Source: Paenibacillus luteus (lineage in GTDB: Bacteria; Bacillota; Bacilli; Paenibacillales; Paenibacillaceae). From it: a stretch of 64,000 bases of DNA. The notes under the pieces were generated by a model. The model did not search any database. It was not told where the DNA came from and worked only from the letters and a program-made list of their open reading frames with translations. Numbering within the stretch: position 1 is the first letter of the stretch; each line of letters begins with the position of its first letter. This document shows positions 1 to 9,136 of this stretch, in pieces. Position numbers and translations under genes: made by a program. The stretch spans positions 1 to 64,000 of the forward strand of contig NZ_SKCD01000077.1 of NCBI RefSeq assembly GCF_006542765.1, written 5' to 3'.

Positions 1-134
1 CGTCACCGGTCCTTATAGAAAAATATGGCTCTACAACAACATTCCTCCATTACCTCTAAGATGTCGATGTTGAAAATCTAAGAACGAGTGAGAATACGGG
101 AGTAAACATTACTTTATAGTGGGAGGTAACACAA

Positions 135-551
135 ATGATATCAAACTATTCTAAAACTAACTATTCCGAGATAGCTGCGCGATTGGCGTTGCTGGCGAAC
201 GGATGGACCGTGCATACATCGGACGTCTCCGAGGCTTACGGTATACTCGCAACTGACCCGGTAAACGGCGAGCACTATAAGATCCAGGTCAAAACGATAT
301 GCTATCTAGATGAATTAATATTTGATGTAAGAAGGTTTGACGGTACTACTTATGTCCAATCAGAGGCCGATTATATTGTCGCAGTGTACCCAGTAGTCAA
401 CCATGAACCGCGAATATTTATTTTCGAAAATGACTCTCGCGAATATTACTGCAGCAGTTCGGCTGGTATGCTAAAACGGTGGGTCAAATTAACGTTTCCA
501 ATTGTTGATATAGACGAGTTGTTCTCTGATAGACGTAAAAATCTCGCGTAA
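135..551 (+). CDS. Predicted PD-(D/E)XK-fold nuclease-like protein
   Basis: A 138-residue protein of unknown role. Near the N-terminus it has the spacing of a PD-(D/E)XK fold: Glu12 in an amphipathic helix, Gly23-Trp24, Asp41, then Gln51 and Lys53 in the strand IQVKT. Small proteins with this IQVKT strand are often annotated as intron- or phage-associated endonuclease-like proteins. The start is supported by GGGAGG eight bases before ATG. The gene stands alone, convergent to spo0A with a shared terminator between them. It might be a stand-alone nuclease, a remnant of a mobile element or an inactive relative. The fold call is an inference from a few residues, and no partner gene is visible inside the window. 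Confidence 0.6.
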   Translation: MISNYSKTNYSEIAARLALLANGWTVHTSDVSEAYGILATDPVNGEHYKIQVKTICYLDELIFDVRRFDGTTYVQSEADYIVAVYPVVNHEPRIFIFENDSREYYCSSSAGMLKRWVKLTFPIVDIDELFSDRRKNLA

Positions 552-555
552 ACGC

Positions 556-609
556 AAAAAAGGCGCGACCACAGACGGAATTCACTCCGATAATGGTCGC
601 GCCTTTTTC
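556..609. terminator. Bidirectional terminator between the nuclease-like gene and spo0A
   Basis: A strong hairpin pairs AAAAAGGCGCGACCA with TGGTCGCGCCTTTTT. T-runs on both strands let it end transcription from either side. It is the only clear terminator for the minus-strand spo0A as well as for the plus-strand gene. The rest of 610-870 shows no gene or other convincing signal. Confidence 0.85.
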
Positions 610-870
610 GTTATTTTGAAATTTCTACTTCATTCTCACCGTGTCCGAGTGTTTCCACAACATACGAACGGATGTTTGAAAAATTCCAAAAGATCGTGTA
701 TGATATCGTTGTCTAAGTACCCGATAAATATGCGCTGATTGCGAGGTGAAAACGAAGAAGTTTAACGCAATGGTTACGTAAATATTCATCGGAACGGCGA
801 CGCTACCTAGTCCGTAAATTCACCGTTTCAGCTATCGAATATTGACCGAGAAACCGCGCCACTACGCTTT

Positions 871-1683
871 TTATGATACCTTATGCTCAATCCGCAGCTT
901 ATCAGCCACCATCGCAATAAATTCGCTATTCGTCGGCTTCGACTTGCTGATATTAATCGTGTAACCGAACAAGTGGCTGATGCTGTCGATGTTGCCGCGT
1001 GTCCAAGCGACTTCAATCGCGTGACGGATGGCCCGTTCGACGCGGGATGGCGTCGTTTTGAATTTTTCGGCAATAGCCGGGTACAATGTTTTTGTAATAG
1101 CGCCAAGAATTTCAATATTATTGTAAACCATCGTTATAGCTTCACGCAAATATTGATAACCTTTGATATGAGCGGGAACGCCAATTTCGTGAATAATGCT
1201 TGTAATGTTGGCATCCAAGTTTTTGCCTTTGGCAATTGGAACAACATTGGATTTCAATGAGGAAGAACCGGTAGAGAAACTTCCCGTCGAGGAGTAAGTT
1301 GGATTGCCTACGAGCTGGCGGATACGATTAGCCAAAATATCCATATCAAATGGCTTTAAAATATAATAAGAGGCCCCAAGCTGTACCGCTTTTTGCGTAA
1401 TATTTTCTTGACCGAAAGCGGTTAACATAATGATTTTCGGCATAGGAGACATATTCATTTCCTTCAAGCGTTCAAGTACGCCTAGCCCGTCTAAGTGAGG
1501 CATAATAATATCAAGGATAAGTACATCCGGAATTTTTCTGGCTTCCTCCAAATGTCTCAAAACCTCTTCACCGTTGTACGCGACTCCACTCACACTCATA
1601 TCACTTTGTTCGGATATGTATTCCGATAACAGGTTAGTAAATTCACGGTTGTCGTCTGCTAATAATACTTCGATCTTATGCAA
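871..1683 (-). CDS. spo0A: Sporulation master response regulator Spo0A
   Basis: Spo0A, the phosphorelay response regulator that commits the cell to sporulation. The receiver domain (about residues 1-125) has the acidic pair Asp10-Asp11, phosphoacceptor Asp58 in LILDIIMP, Thr88 and Lys110. The C-terminal third is the Spo0A DNA-binding domain, with the recognition-helix segment TTPSRVERAIRHAIEV. The length of 270 residues is normal for the family. The start codon is TTG, placed eight bases after GAGGAGG; no better start lies nearby. The upstream region carries three 0A boxes and a sigma-H-like promoter, consistent with autoregulation. The gene follows spoIVB as in Bacillus, separated from it by a terminator. 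Confidence 0.98.
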   Translation of the reverse strand: MHKIEVLLADDNREFTNLLSEYISEQSDMSVSGVAYNGEEVLRHLEEARKIPDVLILDIIMPHLDGLGVLERLKEMNMSPMPKIIMLTAFGQENITQKAVQLGASYYILKPFDMDILANRIRQLVGNPTYSSTGSFSTGSSSLKSNVVPIAKGKNLDANITSIIHEIGVPAHIKGYQYLREAITMVYNNIEILGAITKTLYPAIAEKFKTTPSRVERAIRHAIEVAWTRGNIDSISHLFGYTINISKSKPTNSEFIAMVADKLRIEHKVS

Positions 1684-1742
1684 GTTGTGGTCCTCCTCTA
1701 AATGATTTTGAAGTTTTCGCTCACTAGTTGTCTGCTTAAAGT

Positions 1743-1776
1743 TTTCGACATGGGAAGATGAATTCCTTCTGTCGAA
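1743..1776 (-). promoter_or_regulatory. Sigma-H-like spo0A promoter flanked by 0A boxes
   Basis: On the minus strand GAAGGAATT (1761-1769) fits the sigma-H -35 pattern. Twelve bases later TCGAAA (1743-1748) fits the -10 apart from its last base. A 0A box (TGTCGAA, 1744-1750, minus) overlaps this -10, and another (1770-1776, plus) lies just upstream of the -35. The arrangement resembles the Spo0A-regulated sporulation promoter of Bacillus spo0A. The promoter call is by eye; the heptamers are exact. Confidence 0.6.
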
Positions 1777-1854
1777 AATTATTTTTCTAGATTTTTTTAC
1801 GCCGTTTCGATATAATTAAAAATTTGTTACATGTAACGATTCCGTTCGTTATTC

Positions 1855-1861
1855 TTCGACA
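1855..1861 (-). promoter_or_regulatory. Third 0A box upstream of spo0A
   Basis: TGTCGAA read on the minus strand, about 85 bases upstream of the sigma-H-like promoter. With the boxes at 1744-1750 and 1770-1776 it makes three exact core heptamers within 120 bases of intergenic DNA. Confidence 0.6.
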
Positions 1862-1907
1862 AAATTCATCGCTGATTGAACGCATCACGCGTTTTTTAAC
1901 TATTCCC

Positions 1908-1959
1908 AAAAAAGAAAAAAAAACGTCTGCTTAGGCTTTGCTTCAGCCTAAACAGACGT
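1908..1959 (-). terminator. Terminator after spoIVB
   Basis: The minus strand forms a stem ACGTCTGTTTAGGC / GCCTAAGCAGACGT with a short loop, followed by a long T-rich run interrupted by one C. It separates spoIVB from spo0A, so spo0A relies on its own promoters. Confidence 0.85.
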
Positions 1960-1971
1960 CCAATTTAAACG

Positions 1972-3309
1972 CTATGCAGCTTCTCCAATATGACCATTTG
2001 CTGATTTAAGCAGTACCCCTGCATCTTGGAGCATCCATTCAATAAAGCAGCCATAACCAGATGAAGGATCATTGACAAAAACATGTGTAACGGCTCCTAC
2101 TAGCTTGCCATCCTGAATAATTGGACTTCCTGACATGCCTTGAACAATGCCGCCTGTTTTGCTTAATAATCTTTTATCCGTAATTTTTATGACCATCCCT
2201 TTAGTTGCAGGACCCGATTGTTTAGATACATGCGCAATTTCAATATCAAAGCGTTCAACCTTTTGTCCATTTACAACAGTCAAAATCTGTGCAGGCCCTT
2301 CTTTGACATCTTCGGCAAAAGCTACGGGAATGGACTTTTCACTGTAGCTATGCGTAGGAACTTCATTCATTTTGCCGAAAATGCCAAACGGAGTATTACG
2401 CTCAACATTTCCTAATATTTTGCTTTCTTTCACAAAATGTGCCCTTTTTTCTCCCGGCTCACCATTTTGGCTTTTGTTGATGGACGTAACGCTTGATTGT
2501 AAAATCTGACCTTCGCCTACGTCAATTGGTGTTTGTGTATCCATATCCGTAATGACATGTCCTAATGCGCCGTAGACACCTTGATCCGGTGCGTAAAAGG
2601 TTAAGGTTCCTACCCCTGCCGCGGAATCACGTATATAAAGTCCTAACCGCCATGCTTTGTCCTGAGCATCGAATACGGGGCTTAGCTGGGTCTTTCCTAA
2701 TTGACCATCACGCTTATACGTAACCTCGAGTGGTTTCTTCTCGTTTCCTGCCCGCTCACTAAGCTCTGCAACCCTGTGAACCTGATTGATACTGCTACCG
2801 TTAATCTTGACAATTAAATCGCCTAGACGCAGCCCAGCAGCCTCTCCAGGTGATTGCTTCATACCATCGCTGCCAGCAACTTGATGATGGCCTACAACTA
2901 AAATGCCTGAAGATTTGACTTTAACTCCAATCGTCTGTCCACCTGGAATAACACGCAGATCAGGCACCACATTAACTTTTACAGTTTTGAATGGAATTTT
3001 ACCAAATAATTTCACTTTCATTTTGGTTTGACCGCTTTGGACTGACTGCAGTGACAGTGGCTCATTCAAATTTACGGAAAGAGAATGACTGGTTGATCCG
3101 TTAATCTGAAGCATGTGAGGGTCGACCGTTACTTCTGCATGAACGGGCACTCCGTATTGTAATCGTTTCAGTTGCCCGGAGAATAAACGAAGTTCATTCG
3201 GGATTGCGGCAAAGTGTTGAAACGGGGTGGAGCTTCCGATCATGCAAATGAAGAAAACGAGAACTAGGCCAAACCATCGCTTCCTTTGACTGGAGTTCAA
3301 TGATTTCAC
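1972..3309 (-). CDS. spoIVB: SpoIVB serine peptidase
   Basis: SpoIVB is secreted from the forespore and cleaves SpoIVFA, releasing SpoIVFB to activate pro-sigma-K. A membrane anchor lies near residues 12-30. A PDZ domain follows at about 130-210 (GLRLGDLIVKINGSS). The SpoIVB peptidase domain contains the GALGHVITD histidine segment and the serine motif GMSGSPI near residue 395. The length is typical. The listed start is GTG directly behind GGGAGC; a TTG three codons later is better spaced and may be the true start (end 3300). It lies between recN and spo0A, as in Bacillus. I could not identify the expected forespore promoter with confidence. Confidence 0.96.
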   Translation of the reverse strand: MKSLNSSQRKRWFGLVLVFFICMIGSSTPFQHFAAIPNELRLFSGQLKRLQYGVPVHAEVTVDPHMLQINGSTSHSLSVNLNEPLSLQSVQSGQTKMKVKLFGKIPFKTVKVNVVPDLRVIPGGQTIGVKVKSSGILVVGHHQVAGSDGMKQSPGEAAGLRLGDLIVKINGSSINQVHRVAELSERAGNEKKPLEVTYKRDGQLGKTQLSPVFDAQDKAWRLGLYIRDSAAGVGTLTFYAPDQGVYGALGHVITDMDTQTPIDVGEGQILQSSVTSINKSQNGEPGEKRAHFVKESKILGNVERNTPFGIFGKMNEVPTHSYSEKSIPVAFAEDVKEGPAQILTVVNGQKVERFDIEIAHVSKQSGPATKGMVIKITDKRLLSKTGGIVQGMSGSPIIQDGKLVGAVTHVFVNDPSSGYGCFIEWMLQDAGVLLKSANGHIGEAA

Positions 3310-3423
3310 GCTCCCTGTATTTCCATCGCATGACGTAGAAGGCTAAGTCGCCATTGGCGTACCTTTAAGTTACCCTCACCCGGTCGTTTTATGTCCGCAA
3401 AAACATTCCCTAATTGGCTTCCA

Positions 3424-5136
3424 TTACGCTCCTTTCTGTCTATGTGCCAGATCAAGCATTTCTTGTGCATGATGCCTTGTTTTTTCTGTGATTTCGACCC
3501 CACCAAGCATGCGGGCTAACTCATCGATTCGGATCTTTCCGATTAATTCAACGACAGATGTGGAAGTTCTTGCTCCAATCACCTGTTTGCGGATTTCATA
3601 ATGATGGTCAGCCATACAAGCCACTTGTGGTAAATGCGTGATGGAGAAAACTTGGCATTTCTTCGCAAGCTGTGACATTTTCTCAGCGATTGCTTGGGCT
3701 GCTCGTCCGCTCACTCCAGTATCCACCTCATCAAAAATGAGCACAGGAACCTGATCAATCTCGGCAAAGATGCTTTTGAGCGCGAGCATAATCCGAGACA
3801 TTTCGCCGCCGGAAGCAATTTTATTTAATGGCTTAAGCGGCTCGCCCGGATTGGTGGAAAGCATAAAGATCGCTTCATCCATCCCGTTAGCATGTAGTCG
3901 AACATGCTTATTCTCTGCTTGACCTGTGTAGGTTGTATCAATTTGAACACGGAATCTTGCTGATGACATTTGTAGTTGTCCTAGCTCTTTCTCAATCGCC
4001 TCAGAAAGCCGTGTAGCAGCATGTTCGCGCAGTTGAGATAGTTCTTTCGCAAGCGTCAAGGCTTGCTCGTATAGACGTGCTTCTTCAAGTTGAAGCTCTT
4101 CAAGCATTTGATCTCGGTTTTCGATTTTGTCCCGATCCAAAATCGTGCAATCCAAATAAGCAAGAATATCTGAAATGGATTCACCATACTTACGCTTTAA
4201 GCTATTAATAAGATCAAGCCTATCCTCTACTTGGGAAAGCAGATCAGGATCTGACTCAATGCCGTCACGGTAATCACGCAATTGGAATGCAGCGTCTTCC
4301 GCTTGATAAAAAGCCGACTGCAGCTGCTCTAATAATGGATTTAATTTTTCGGCATCATAGGTTTGAATATCGATGAGCTTCGCTACCGCTTTACTAACCA
4401 TATCAAGTCCTTTCCCTCCATACAGCAAGGAATAGGCTTCCGATACGGCATCCATTCTTTTGCCCGCATACATTAGCTTGCGCCGTTGGTCTGTCAGCAA
4501 TTCATCCTCCAAAGGCTTAAGCTGAGCATTCGTAATTTCTTCAATTTGAAATCGGTACAAATCCAGCATTTGTACATTGTGCCTTGTTGAATTTTCCAGT
4601 TCACGCAGTGAGGCTTTAACTTGCTGAAGTTGAGTAAAGAGATGACGGTAATTTTGTTTCCGCTCGATAAGCAAATCTCCTGCGAACAGATCCAGCCACT
4701 CTAAATGCTGTTCAGTGCGCAGCAAAGATTGATGCTCATGCTGTCCATGGATATTAACCAGGCACTCGCCGATTTCCCTTAGCATCGTCATTGTAACCAG
4801 TTGTCCATTGACGCGGCTGCTGCTCTTGCCATGTGCCGATAGCTCGCGCCGAATAACGAGCATTTCCTCAGAAGAGGCATGTACACCGAGTTTAATTAAA
4901 ACCGTCCACACTGGATGATGGGTTGCCAGATCAAACAAAGCCTCCATTTCAGCCTTATCACAACCATACCGCACCATGTCTGCGGAACCTCTACCGCCGA
5001 CAAGCAAGCTTAGCGCGTCAATTAGTATTGATTTGCCTGCACCTGTTTCTCCCGTCAGCACATGAAATCCATGATGAAAAGTAACGTTTACTTCTTCAAT
5101 GACCGCTAAATTCCGAATAGACAACTCACGCAGCAT
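3424..5136 (-). CDS. recN: DNA repair ATPase RecN
   Basis: RecN is an SMC-like ATPase acting early at double-strand breaks. Residues 29-37 hold the Walker A motif GETGAGKS. Long coiled-coil arms occupy the middle, and the C-terminal part has the ABC signature ASGGEMSRIM and Walker B VLIFDEVDTG. The length of 570 residues is normal. The start follows GGAGGG at good spacing. The upstream neighbour is argR, only 11 bases away, so the two are probably cotranscribed. Confidence 0.97.
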   Translation of the reverse strand: MLRELSIRNLAVIEEVNVTFHHGFHVLTGETGAGKSILIDALSLLVGGRGSADMVRYGCDKAEMEALFDLATHHPVWTVLIKLGVHASSEEMLVIRRELSAHGKSSSRVNGQLVTMTMLREIGECLVNIHGQHEHQSLLRTEQHLEWLDLFAGDLLIERKQNYRHLFTQLQQVKASLRELENSTRHNVQMLDLYRFQIEEITNAQLKPLEDELLTDQRRKLMYAGKRMDAVSEAYSLLYGGKGLDMVSKAVAKLIDIQTYDAEKLNPLLEQLQSAFYQAEDAAFQLRDYRDGIESDPDLLSQVEDRLDLINSLKRKYGESISDILAYLDCTILDRDKIENRDQMLEELQLEEARLYEQALTLAKELSQLREHAATRLSEAIEKELGQLQMSSARFRVQIDTTYTGQAENKHVRLHANGMDEAIFMLSTNPGEPLKPLNKIASGGEMSRIMLALKSIFAEIDQVPVLIFDEVDTGVSGRAAQAIAEKMSQLAKKCQVFSITHLPQVACMADHHYEIRKQVIGARTSTSVVELIGKIRIDELARMLGGVEITEKTRHHAQEMLDLAHRQKGA

Positions 5137-5147
5137 GGTTTACCCTC

Positions 5148-5600
5148 CTAATTTAATAATTCAAGCAATCGCTCCACGATTTCTCCACTTTGAACCTTGG
5201 TACGACAAATCATCAGTATGGTGTCGTCACCGCATATGGTTCCCATGACTTCAGGCCATTCCATGTTATCAACTAGAGCACCAATGGCATTAGCTGAGCC
5301 TGGCAAGCATTTCATAACGACGAGGTTATCCGTAAAGTCTATATGTACAAAATGATCAAGCAATGCTCGCTTTAGCTTGTGAATCGGATTTTGCTTCTGA
5401 TGGTCTTGAGGTATCGAATAGATGTACTTTCCTTCCCCAGCCGGCACTTTAATAAGCATCAATTCCTTCATATCCCGTGACACGGTGGCTTGGGTAACCT
5501 GCATCCCTGAGTCGCGAAGAGCCTCAACCAGTTCTTCTTGCGTTTCTATTGCACGATTGTTAACAATTTCTTTAATACGAAATTGGCGAATGCCTTTCAT
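5148..5600 (-). CDS. argR: Arginine repressor ArgR/AhrC
   Basis: A hexameric arginine-responsive regulator that represses arginine synthesis and activates its catabolism. The N-terminal winged helix includes QATVSRDMKEL. The C-terminal domain has the arginine-binding GTICGDDT motif. The chosen ATG (MKGIRQ) is preceded by GGAGG at seven bases and gives 150 residues, the family norm; an in-frame extension of 31 residues is possible but unlikely. It lies just upstream of recN, as in Bacillus (ahrC-recN). Confidence 0.97.
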   Translation of the reverse strand: MKGIRQFRIKEIVNNRAIETQEELVEALRDSGMQVTQATVSRDMKELMLIKVPAGEGKYIYSIPQDHQKQNPIHKLKRALLDHFVHIDFTDNLVVMKCLPGSANAIGALVDNMEWPEVMGTICGDDTILMICRTKVQSGEIVERLLELLN

Positions 5601-5617
5601 ATAAAAACCTCCATGAT

Positions 5618-6085
5618 TTAAATGTCTGCAATGTGAAATGAAATTTTGCGTATAACCTTGTCCCTCGCATCCACGAACAATATTCCGTCGCATTCAGGCA
5701 GAAGGAGCGAATAGACAAGAAGACGTTCCCTTACACCACTTGCCGTCCATTCCATAGGTTTCCGATCTCGTGCTGTTTTCACAATATACGTTTTATTATC
5801 CATTACCGCAATATAATCAATGTATAACCGGCTTCCCTTCCCAAGTGGCACATCATCCAGCTTGATCGGAACCGGAACCAAATGCTTTCCTGAACGGACT
5901 GTGTAGCCCGCTTGCTCCAGCAAGGCTATGTTTTCATCATCAGACGATAATACTCCACCCTTGCCGAGTGTAAGGCGATTAACGCCTGCAGGCTCATGCA
6001 GCCAGCGGTAAAACATCCTAAATAGCCAAATGACGAGTAAACAGCCAGCTGCAAGCATGATAAACCAATCACCATACGTTCCCAT
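5618..6085 (-). CDS. Conserved single-pass membrane protein
   Basis: I do not recognise a named family. The 155-residue product has one N-terminal membrane segment (about residues 5-25). A soluble cytoplasmic domain of alternating strands follows, with segments such as SRLYIDYIAVMDNKTYIVKTARDRKP that suggest a nuclease-like or NERD-like beta core, though this is only an impression. Of two close ATGs, the second is chosen because GGGGG lies six bases before it. The gene sits between tlyA and argR, 17 bases upstream of argR, suggesting cotranscription with argR and recN. Confidence 0.75.
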   Translation of the reverse strand: MGTYGDWFIMLAAGCLLVIWLFRMFYRWLHEPAGVNRLTLGKGGVLSSDDENIALLEQAGYTVRSGKHLVPVPIKLDDVPLGKGSRLYIDYIAVMDNKTYIVKTARDRKPMEWTASGVRERLLVYSLLLPECDGILFVDARDKVIRKISFHIADI

Positions 6086-6215
6086 CAGCATCCCCCGATT
6101 ATCATTGGATTGTATCTATAATCGTTCGAGAAGCTGGGGGCTTTTTCCTGTTTGACAAAGATACCGAACGTTTGTTTGCCTTTATACAGTTTATCAAAAA
6201 CATGACGCTGCTGTA

Positions 6216-6256
6216 AAGAAAAAAAGATGCCGGCAGCATTTCTTCTGCACGGCACC
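6216..6256 (-). terminator. Terminator after tlyA
   Basis: The minus strand pairs TGCCGTGCAG with CTGCCGGCA (one bulged T), followed by a seven-T run. It closes the long operon ending in tlyA and separates it from the membrane-protein/argR/recN group. Confidence 0.8.
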
Positions 6257-6273
6257 TTCCTCTTAGTTATATT

Positions 6274-7104
6274 TCATTTATTCGCAGTAAAGGTTTCACT
6301 TGCCTGCTTAACTATTTCTGACAACGCTGCATCATCCGGAATGACGGAATTTGACTCTCCAGACCAGATCCAGTATGCCAAAAACTCAATATTGCCTTCT
6401 CCACCTGTAATGGGAGAGAACGTAATATCCTCCAAGGTATACCCAATTTCCGCAGCAGCTGTCAACACCGTACGGAGAACATCCCTGTGAACTCCTGAAT
6501 CGCGCACGACTCCCGATTTGCCTACTTTCTCACGGCCGGCCTCGAACTGAGGCTTAATGAGCGCCACAATGCCGGAACCAACCGATATTAATTGAGAAAG
6601 AGCAGGTAAAATAAGCTTCAAAGATATAAAGGATACATCGATGGAAGCAAAGGTCGGCGGCGGTCCGACTAAATCAGCAGGCTGCGTATAACGAAAGTTG
6701 GTACGCTCCATGACATGCACTCGTTCATCCTGTCGCAATGACCAGTCCAGCTGATTATAACCAACATCAACGGCATAGACATAGGCTGCACCATTTTGAA
6801 GAGCACAATCGGTAAACCCGCCTGTGGAAGCGCCTATATCCAGCATGACCCGCCCATTCAAGTCAATATTGAACTTCCGAATGGCTTTCTCAAGCTTTAA
6901 GCCGCCACGGCTTACATAAGGATGCAGGGCTCCTTTTACCTTAATATCGGCGGTGCGGACAACCTTCGTTCCGCTCTTGTCCACAGGCTCATCATTCACA
7001 AGCACGAGCCCTGCCATTAATGCCGCCTTGGCTTTTTCCCTGCTTTCATAAAAGCCGCGTTCAACCAATAGTACGTCTATCCGTTCTTTCGGTGTTGTTG
7101 TCAT
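6274..7104 (-). CDS. tlyA: TlyA-family rRNA 2'-O-methyltransferase
   Basis: A TlyA/YqxC-type RNA methyltransferase, sometimes labelled hemolysin. The N-terminal S4 RNA-binding domain covers residues 7-65. An FtsJ-like Rossmann methyltransferase follows, with the SAM-binding motif DIGASTGGFTDC at residues 89-100. In actinobacteria the enzyme modifies 16S and 23S rRNA cytidines; the Firmicute substrate is less certain. It lies 16 bases downstream of dxs in the conserved xseA-xseB-ispA-dxs-tlyA order. Confidence 0.93.
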   Translation of the reverse strand: MTTTPKERIDVLLVERGFYESREKAKAALMAGLVLVNDEPVDKSGTKVVRTADIKVKGALHPYVSRGGLKLEKAIRKFNIDLNGRVMLDIGASTGGFTDCALQNGAAYVYAVDVGYNQLDWSLRQDERVHVMERTNFRYTQPADLVGPPPTFASIDVSFISLKLILPALSQLISVGSGIVALIKPQFEAGREKVGKSGVVRDSGVHRDVLRTVLTAAAEIGYTLEDITFSPITGGEGNIEFLAYWIWSGESNSVIPDDAALSEIVKQASETFTANK

Positions 7105-7120
7105 CGTTCTCCCTCAAACA

Positions 7121-9019
7121 TTACTGTTGACCAGTAACACGCTTCATCCGTCTTGGCAGCATAGATTTAAGCTCAGTAGCAACCCTGTCAGCTGTCAGAC
7201 CAATTTCTTTTCTTTGTTCCTTGATCGTTCCATGCTCCACGAAAATGTCTGGAACGCCAATAATGCGAACAGGCACTCCATAGATTCCCTTAAGTGAATA
7301 GAATTCCAGGACTGAGCTGCCTAAGCCGCCAAGTTCAGCGCCTTCCTCGAGCACAATCATGTTTTTACCTTCTGCTGCCAGCGATAATAACATTTGGTCA
7401 TCAAGAGGCTTGATAAACCGCGCATTAACGATCTGGATATTCAAGCCTTCACGCTTAAGTAAATCTGCGGCTTCCTCAGCTACCTGAATCATCGGGCCAA
7501 TGGCTACAATAACTCCTGAATCTCCTTCACGCAGCGTCTCCCAGCTGCCGATAGGCAGTGCTTGCGGATCGGCATCCATTTCAACGCCTAAACCAGCAAT
7601 CCTAGGATATCGAACCGCAATCGGACCATCATTATAATCAACAGCCGTTTTCAGCATCTGTCTGAGTTCATTTTCATCCTTAGGCATCATAATGACCAAA
7701 TTCGGAATATGTCTAAGGAATGGTATATCGTATACTCCATGATGAGTTTCTCCATCAGGTCCAACGAAACCCGCACGGTCAATTGCAAAAATAACGTTTA
7801 AATTTTGGCGGCAAATGTCATGCACGACCTGGTCATAAGCGCGCTGCAGGAAAGTGGAATACACCGCAAAAACAGGCTTCATTCCTTCCATGGCAAGTGC
7901 TGCTGACATTGTAGCCGCATGCTGCTCCGCGATTCCTACATCAATCATACGATTGGGAAAGCGTGCGGCGAAAGGCAGCAAACCGGAACCACCGGGCATA
8001 GCCGGCGTAACGGCAATAATTCGCTCGTCTTTCTCTGCCAGCTCGATCAGCATCTGACCAAATACATCTGTATATACGGGAGGTCCAACTGCCTTTACGA
8101 CTTGGCCGGATTCAATTTTGTATGGCGTTATGCCATGCCATTTGAATGAATCCGCTTCGGCTGGCGAATATCCTTTACCCTTCACGGTCAATACATGAAC
8201 GAGCACAGGTCCTGGCATCGAATCTGCTTGACGCATAATATCAAGCATTTGCTCGATATCATGCCCATCCACTGGGCCTAGGTAAGTGAAGCCAAATTGC
8301 TCGAATAAAATCCCGCTTACGAGCAAATATTTCAAACTGTCCTTAAAGCGCTCAGCGGTTTTGGCAAGCTTGCCACCGATCGCTGGAATTTTGTTAAGGA
8401 GCTGCTGCAGCTCATCCTTAGCCTTATGATAATGACGATCGGTACGTATTTTGCCTAAATAATGATGAAGTGCTCCAACGTTAGGCGCGATAGACATCTC
8501 ATTATCATTCAAGATCACAATCAGGTTCTTCTTCTCATGTCCGATATGATTAAGTGCCTCAAGTGCCATACCGCCAGTTAGCGCACCATCACCGATCACC
8601 GCGACAACACGATTGGTCTCACCTTTTAAGTCACGGGCAAGCGCCATCCCCATCGCTGCGGACAAGGAAGTACTGCTATGGCCAGCTTCCCACACGTCAT
8701 GCTCGCTCTCTGCGCGCTTGACAAAGCCGCATAAGCCTTTATATTTGCGCAGTGTATCGAATCTGTCCATGCGGCCAGTTAAAATTTTGTGCACATATGA
8801 TTGATGCCCTACGTCAAAAATAAACTTATCCTCAGGGCTATTAAATAAATAATGCATCGCTATGGTCAGTTCCACAACTCCCAAGTTAGGAGCCAGATGA
8901 CCACCCGTAACGGAAAGTTTCTCAATCAAGAACTGGCGGATTTCACCGGCCAGCTGTTCCAATTGAGCCGTTGTTAAACCTTTCAAATCTTGAGGTCCGT
9001 TAATATGGTCAAGCAGCAC
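7121..9019 (-). CDS. dxs: 1-deoxy-D-xylulose-5-phosphate synthase
   Basis: Dxs condenses pyruvate and glyceraldehyde 3-phosphate with thiamine diphosphate, the first step of the MEP isoprenoid pathway. The thiamine-binding motif GDGALTGGMALEAL and the following LNDNEMSIAPNVG are clear. Transketolase central and C-terminal domains follow. The GTG start is chosen because GAGG lies eight bases before it and it gives 632 residues, matching the Bacillus length. An ATG 17 codons upstream (end 9070) is in frame but has no ribosome site. ispA lies directly upstream, linking precursor synthesis with prenyl elongation. Confidence 0.97.
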   Translation of the reverse strand: MLLDHINGPQDLKGLTTAQLEQLAGEIRQFLIEKLSVTGGHLAPNLGVVELTIAMHYLFNSPEDKFIFDVGHQSYVHKILTGRMDRFDTLRKYKGLCGFVKRAESEHDVWEAGHSSTSLSAAMGMALARDLKGETNRVVAVIGDGALTGGMALEALNHIGHEKKNLIVILNDNEMSIAPNVGALHHYLGKIRTDRHYHKAKDELQQLLNKIPAIGGKLAKTAERFKDSLKYLLVSGILFEQFGFTYLGPVDGHDIEQMLDIMRQADSMPGPVLVHVLTVKGKGYSPAEADSFKWHGITPYKIESGQVVKAVGPPVYTDVFGQMLIELAEKDERIIAVTPAMPGGSGLLPFAARFPNRMIDVGIAEQHAATMSAALAMEGMKPVFAVYSTFLQRAYDQVVHDICRQNLNVIFAIDRAGFVGPDGETHHGVYDIPFLRHIPNLVIMMPKDENELRQMLKTAVDYNDGPIAVRYPRIAGLGVEMDADPQALPIGSWETLREGDSGVIVAIGPMIQVAEEAADLLKREGLNIQIVNARFIKPLDDQMLLSLAAEGKNMIVLEEGAELGGLGSSVLEFYSLKGIYGVPVRIIGVPDIFVEHGTIKEQRKEIGLTADRVATELKSMLPRRMKRVTGQQ

Positions 9020-9136
9020 GTTGCTTTCCTCGCTTTCGCGGACAGCCTCTAACTGCCGTCCCATGTACATCTACATTTTACCTATTATAGCATACTGCGA
9101 TTTTTTTCCCAACCAAAATGGAAAAAGCATGTTGTC

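Noticed and set aside
883..1260. Open frame of 125 codons on the plus strand inside spo0A
   Set aside because: It is the antisense of a perfectly conserved gene, has no ribosome site and shows no family features.
3306..3506. Small minus-strand frame between spoIVB and recN
   Set aside because: It overlaps the recN end in another frame and has no ribosome site or family match.
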